A stretch of 6,889 nucleotides of DNA from CAZSLZ01 sp964607865 (GTDB lineage Bacteria; Vulcanimicrobiota; JAJTBE01; CAZSLZ01): positions 1-6,889 of the forward strand of contig CAZSLZ010000151.1 of NCBI GenBank assembly GCA_964607865.1, given 5' to 3'. The notes under the pieces are model-generated. The model had not been told where the DNA came from. It made no database searches and worked only from the letters and a program-made list of their open reading frames with translations. The translations under genes were made by a program, and so were the position numbers. Below, piece by piece: positions 5,996 through 6,889 of this stretch. The number at the start of each line of letters is the position of its first letter. The stretch's first letter is position 1.

Positions 5996-6009
5996 CATCT
6001 CCCTTTCAA
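5981..6009 (-). promoter_or_regulatory. Sigma-70/sigma-A-type promoter for the ade unit
   Basis: On the minus strand, TTGAAA (6004-6009) and TATAAA (5981-5986) each match the consensus at 5 of 6 positions and are separated by exactly 17 bases. The expected start site is near 5974, giving a leader of about 35 bases before the TTG at 5939. Confidence 0.6.
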
Positions 6010-6021
6010 AAATAAAACTAA

Positions 6022-6210
6022 ATGAAAATTTCTTGTGATTTTTTAAATAATGTAATATACTTTACATACAATAATTTTGAGGTTAAACATGTTTACCCGG
6101 ATTGTGGCGAAATATTGGTTAAAAGAACAGGATATCATATAGAAAAGTTGGATATTAAAAATGAAAAATGCAACTATTGCAGCAGGAGGATCCCCGGGAA
6201 TTGGAAATAA
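6022..6210 (+). CDS. Orphan tail of an AmmeMemoRadiSam-type radical SAM protein; likely gene remnant (62 aa)
   Basis: The segment YPDCGEILVKRTGYHI (25-40) followed by KCNYCSRRIPGNWK (49-62) resembles the zinc-ribbon-like tail of AmmeMemoRadiSam radical SAM enzymes (CPxCG, then R-x-G-Y, then CPxCG and IPG-W), and IYFTYNN (12-18) resembles the preceding Y-x-Y-T-G-N stretch. The radical SAM core with its CxxxCxxC cluster site is absent. The first cysteine of the first pair is Tyr (Y25, TAC, one base from TGC) and the usual Gly after the second pair is Ser (S54). A TAA lies directly before the ATG and no ribosome binding site is visible. This is most simply a decayed gene fragment. A small expressed zinc-ribbon protein is the alternative. 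The family match is from memory of the motif, not a search. Confidence 0.5.
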   Translation: MKISCDFLNNVIYFTYNNFEVKHVYPDCGEILVKRTGYHIEKLDIKNEKCNYCSRRIPGNWK

Positions 6211-6226
6211 TTGTAAAAGAAGTTAC

Positions 6227-6232
6227 GGGGAG
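6227..6232 (+). promoter_or_regulatory. Ribosome binding site of the membrane-anchored protein gene
   Basis: GGGGAG lies 5 bases before the ATG at 6238. It supports this start and the plus-strand reading of the region over the open frame on the opposite strand. Confidence 0.65.
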
Positions 6233-6237
6233 AAGTT

Positions 6238-6889
6238 ATGAATAATCAACCGGAATATTACAACAACAGCAATAATCAAGGCCCGAACCCCTTAATGGGC
6301 TATCTGTTCGTGCTCATGTCAATTTTTATGTTGGGAATAATGTTTTATCTATTCATAAATTCTTCTCATCAACCGGTAACCGCCGACAGCCCAACGAAAC
6401 CCACCCCCACCATGCTGGCCGTGGAAACGGAAACTCCAATTAAAACCCCGGCAGAAACTCCGAAAATGCCTGTTGACGAACCGCCGAAAACCCAGACTCC
6501 GGAACCGGCGCCTGAAAGAACCTCTAAACCTCTAAAACCCAAAGAGGAAGAAATTGAGTTTACCGGAGTGGAGCCTGATGATGCCCCTGATATGGAAAAG
6601 GCAATCGGCGATATGTTCCAGGACACAAAAGCGCGGGTTTATGTTATCGTATATTCCAGGCTGGGTTACGGTGATAAAGCCTACATAATTGATAAACGAG
6701 CCAATAACTATCGGTTCTTAAAATTTGACGAAGTGGAGCCGGACAAATACAAGGTTTCATTACCTCCGGGAGATTACACTCTGAAACTCATCAAGAGGGG
6801 CTATTTTACTTTTACTGCTGACTTGCCCCTGGTGAAAGATCAACTGGTGGCGGATATAAACGAACCCTTTGTTAAGAGGCCTTATTTTC
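6238..6889 (+). CDS. Membrane-anchored protein with Pro/Thr-rich linker and beta-rich outer domain (3' end outside window)
   Basis: The frame stays open from the ATG to the window edge, giving 217 residues of an incomplete protein. Residues 2-21 are Asn/Gln-rich and polar (NNQPEYYNNSNN), 22-41 form one transmembrane helix (YLFVLMSIFMLGIMFYLFIN), 42-105 are a low-complexity Pro/Thr/Glu/Lys linker, and from about 130 a beta-rich domain begins (ARVYVIVYSRLGYG). The stretch YKVSLPPGDYTLKLIKRGYF (172-191) has the look of PEGA or carboxypeptidase-regulatory-like surface domains. The N-terminus lacks a cleavable signal, so the helix probably stays as an anchor with the rest outside the cell. It starts 27 bases after the radical SAM remnant. 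No enzyme motif is visible and the function is unknown. Confidence 0.8.
   Translation, partial: MNNQPEYYNNSNNQGPNPLMGYLFVLMSIFMLGIMFYLFINSSHQPVTADSPTKPTPTMLAVETETPIKTPAETPKMPVDEPPKTQTPEPAPERTSKPLKPKEEEIEFTGVEPDDAPDMEKAIGDMFQDTKARVYVIVYSRLGYGDKAYIIDKRANNYRFLKFDEVEPDKYKVSLPPGDYTLKLIKRGYFTFTADLPLVKDQLVADINEPFVKRPYF

Noticed and set aside
6369..6626. Minus-strand open frame encoding a Gly/Ser/Val-rich 85-residue peptide
   Set aside because: It is the opposite strand of the Pro/Thr-rich linker of the plus-strand anchored protein. Low-complexity composition explains its openness, and the plus-strand gene has a good ribosome binding site and a membrane helix.

Overview
The window looks like a chromosomal segment from a moderately low-GC bacterium, probably an anaerobic Firmicutes-type organism. 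The clues are strong AGGAGG-type ribosome binding sites, several TTG and GTG starts, short intergenic gaps, a ybgI/AMMECR1-era style anaerobe gene repertoire (adenine deaminase, SurE, a tail of an AmmeMemoRadiSam radical SAM enzyme) and A/T-rich wobble use. This taxonomic reading is an inference; no rRNA or other marker gene is present.

Layout. Positions 1-246 (+) hold the 3' end of a gene whose product carries a 15-residue tandem repeat. It is followed by a stem-loop and an acidic hypothetical protein (310-810, +). That gene meets an oppositely oriented block with no spacer at all. The minus-strand block divides into two likely transcription units. The upstream unit starts at a good sigma-70-type promoter (5981-6009) overlapped by a 32-bp dyad. 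It contains a small hypothetical gene (5589-5939), adenine deaminase ade (3808-5553) and a 63-residue membrane-anchored helical protein (3544-3735), and ends at a stem-loop terminator (3488-3520). The downstream unit contains a three-helix membrane protein (3091-3459), the nucleotidase surE (2280-3059), a small secreted helical protein (1780-2277) and an ATP-grasp enzyme of unknown substrate (811-1767). To the right, on the plus strand, are a 62-residue fragment resembling the C-terminal tail of an AmmeMemoRadiSam radical SAM protein (6022-6210) and the 5' part of a membrane-anchored protein with a Pro/Thr-rich linker (6238 to the window edge).

How the genes may work together. Ade converts adenine to hypoxanthine and SurE dephosphorylates nucleoside monophosphates, so both bear on nucleotide salvage or turnover, although a terminator separates them. 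The remaining genes are membrane, secreted or uncharacterised and give no clear joint pathway. I found no rRNA, tRNA, CRISPR array, insertion sequence or complete defence system. The less ordinary items are the near-identical 45-bp repeat, the dyad over the ade-operon promoter, the orphan radical SAM tail and the unassigned ATP-grasp enzyme.
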